Source: Branchipolynoe longqiensis (Eukaryota > Annelida > Polychaeta > Phyllodocida > Polynoidae). From it: a stretch of 64,000 bases of DNA. Each line of letters opens with the position of its first letter. Within the stretch, counting starts at the first letter, position 1. The notes under the pieces were generated by a model. It was not told the origin of the DNA and made no database searches. It saw only the letters and a list, made by a program, of their open reading frames with translations. Below are positions 62,251 through 64,000 of this stretch, in pieces. The position numbers were made by a program, and so were the translations under genes. The stretch is taken from positions 49,008,691 through 49,072,690 of the forward strand of contig CM059189.1 of the NCBI GenBank assembly GCA_030323885.1, read 5' to 3'.

Positions 62251-64000
62251 GGCTTCAAGTTCCACACACAAAACAATTGAAAGCAATATTCAATAAATTT
62301 CAAATCTAATAACACTGAACACTACAATAGTTTCTTCACAATAGATGAATTAAAGCATGCTTTAAATAGGTCGCACAACACTGCAATAGGTCCAGATAAA
62401 ATACACTATCAATTTTTAAGACACCTCCCACCACCAGCAGTTGAACTGCTTCTGCACCTTTTTAATAATATCTGGCGCATGGGAAACATCCCAACCTCCT
62501 GGCAAGAGGACATCATTATTCCCATCCCCAAACCAGGGAAAGGCGAAAGCGAGCCCGGGAACTACCACCCGATAGCACTTACAAGTTGCACAGAAAACCG
62601 TTTTAGATTTTCCAAATAAAAAACCGTTTGCATGCGCTTATGTCTTTTACAGACTTTGCATCATGACCCTAATTTAACAATTGGAAATGATCCCATCAAA
62701 GTTGTCAAAGAGACCAAGTTTTTAGGAGTCATCTTTGACAACAAATTGTCTTTTATCCCTCATATTAAGTATTTAAATACCAGATGCCTTAAGGCACTGG
62801 ACATTTTAAAAGTTCTAGCCCACACGCAGTGTGGAGCAGACAACACTGTCCTGCTCCAATTATATAGAATATTAATACGTTCGAAATTGGACTATGGCTG
62901 TATTGTTTATGGTTCAGCCAGAAAATCATACATATCACAGTTAGACATTAGACACCATCAAGGCCTTCGGCTGGCCCTGGGTGCTTTTAGAACCTCGCCC
63001 GTCCAGAGCCTCTATGTCGAAGGGCGAGAGCCCTCCCTTAAGAGTAGAAGGCTCAAACTGTCTATGCAATATGTGATAAAATTAAAATGAAATATTTTAA
63101 ATGCTGCATCTAAGTACATTTTTATGCCACCATATTAATGCCTCTATGAAGCAAGGCCAACATACATAAAGCCGTTAGAGTGCATCGAAACCTCAGCAAG
63201 TTATAAATTCATCATTTGCACTGACTCTTTTTCCTGCTGTCAGGCTTTAAACAATAGGAAACTGGACCCCCCAATACTACTTAAAGTACCCATTAAACTA
63301 AAGTGTCTTGCAATAGCAAAATTTGACATTCACCTATGTTGGGTGCCCAGTCATGTGGGTATCCCAGGAAATGAGAGAGCAGATCAAGTGGCCACTCGAG
63401 CCCTGACTGCTCCTTTGAAACATTGTCATATTCCCCACTCTGATCTGAAACCTACCATTCAAAAATACATCTGGAACCTATGGCAGATCGAATCGGATGA
63501 ACACCCAAACAACAAACTCCATAGAATTACCCCCCCCCCCTCCATGAACGGACTGCCGCAGAGTCGCCTGAAGGGTGACATGACCACGTGGCTAACACAT
63601 GTTTTTCAGCTCAAGGGGGACCCTCCCCCTAAATGTATTGGATGTCAGTCCCCACTGACATTAAAACACACTTTATTAAACTTTGTGGATTTCATGGCCC
63701 TGCACCAACAATTTTACGCTGCAAACAGCATGCATGACCTTTTTACTAAAGTAACACAAGAAAACATTTTAGCCTTTTTGAGGGCAGCTGGTTTGTACCA
63801 ACTCATATAGCTTTTTAAACAAATTTCATTAGTGAATAATACTATCATTTAGAATTTTATTTAGCTTGACCAGAAACTATATGATTGTGAGTTTACAAAA
63901 TTCATGAGTGTCTATTGACACAAAATTGATTGTCTGCTTTTACATGTAAAAGCGATGGTTGGAACAAAAACAAACAGTTCTCGCCATGAATATGGCCTAT
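62250..64000 (+). mobile_element. RNase-H LINE (I/Jockey-like), copy 2, internally deleted
   Basis: Plus-strand member of the family at 18636-19920. It keeps the start of the RT, the RT thumb, the end of RNase H and the 3' UTR with the 18-bp palindrome GCTTTTACATGTAAAAGC (63936-63953). The UTR continues to GAATATGGCCTAT at the window end, matching the complement of 18685-18700, so the true 3' end lies just beyond. Large deletions removed the RT catalytic core and the start of RNase H. Confidence 0.88.
62337..63810 (+). pseudogene. LINE pol remnant (RT and RNase H), deleted
   Basis: 62337-62600 encodes the RT start: FTIDELKHAL, AIGPDKIHYQFL, WRMGNIPTSWQEDIIIPIPK, GNYHPIALTSC. After ALTSC it jumps to FRFSK-stop-KTVCMRL, so motifs 4-6 including the catalytic DD are gone. 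62632-63090 holds the thumb (KVVKETKFLGVIFDNKLSF, LDYGCIVYGSA). 63150-63810 carries TDSFSCCQAL, HLCWVPSHVGIPGNERADQV and the Cys/His end CIGCQSPLTLKHTLLNFVDF, finishing LRAAGLYQLI, but the first RNase H Asp segment is lost. Several stops and shifts lie between. It cannot make an active enzyme. Confidence 0.85.

Noticed and set aside
61945..62280. Host gene of 111 codons
   Set aside because: The first half is TG-repeat sequence; the last part looks protein-like but no family is recognised and LINE sequence begins right after.

Overview
Animal nuclear DNA, most likely from a mollusc or another lophotrochozoan. The lines of evidence are: tRNA-headed SINEs with AACAAAC-type tails, a second SINE whose 3' end (AAGCTTG..TTTAACGACGCC..CATCGGCTATTGG) I associate with molluscan genomes, RTE-like and I/Jockey-like LINEs, a Ty3 element, a tyrosine-recombinase (DIRS/Ngaro-like) element and a Polinton-type capsid remnant. 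I see no intact host protein gene, rRNA gene or functional tRNA gene. Nearly every long open frame outside the transposons is a translation of a tandem repeat. By my count close to 40% of the window is satellite, minisatellite or microsatellite and most of the rest is mobile DNA. Assignment to a species is not possible from the sequence alone.

Layout. 0-5 kb: SINE-A copies, a 92-bp satellite, and a TIR element with an internal 86-bp satellite inserted in a SINE. 5.2-7.7 kb: a 5'-truncated LINE (minus). 7.8-9.6 kb: SINE-A cluster. 9.7-14 kb: a TGTGCTGTATC minisatellite and a 70-bp satellite. 14-18.5 kb: microsatellites, SINEs and a small MITE. 18.6-19.9 kb: 3' end of an RNase-H-bearing LINE (minus). 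19.9-21.6 kb: SINEs, one split by SINE-B. 22-24.3 kb: 38-bp and 39-bp satellites. 24.4-26.3 kb: dispersed repeats, a Harbinger-like MITE and a Polinton capsid remnant. 26.3-27.7 kb: 26-bp satellite. 29.3-30.8 kb: a non-autonomous element with 31-bp TIRs and a 9-bp target duplication. 30.8-32.9 kb: two head-to-tail copies of a tyrosine-recombinase element. 34.9-36 kb: tail of a decayed Ty3 element. 36.4-39.9 kb: inverted repeats and minisatellites. 40.7-44.7 kb: a 49-bp satellite interrupted by a 502-bp LTR-type mini-element. 45-50.7 kb: MITEs, GC-rich arrays, a poly-C satellite and a 22-bp satellite. 51.2-56.1 kb: a complete Ty3 retrotransposon. 57.2-59.6 and 60.6-61.5 kb: 28-bp and 14-bp arrays. 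62.2-64 kb: a second, internally deleted copy of the RNase-H LINE, running off the window.

How the parts relate. Only the Ty3 element looks autonomous: one unbroken gag-pol frame, identical 138-bp LTRs, a PBS, a polypurine tract and a 5-bp target duplication. The rest are non-autonomous or broken elements that need proteins from elsewhere. Insertions are nested and can be ordered: TIR element in SINE-A, SINE-B in SINE-A, SINE-A in the recombinase element, mini-LTR element in the 49-bp satellite, and Ty3 and a MITE in two copies of the same dispersed repeat. Several satellites appear to descend from transposon ends: the 70-bp satellite from SINE-B, and the 38-bp satellite from the AGGGATGAAAG terminal repeat. 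The most unusual object is the mini-LTR element at 42421-42922, whose LTR contains a tRNA-like unit with recognisable Pol III boxes.
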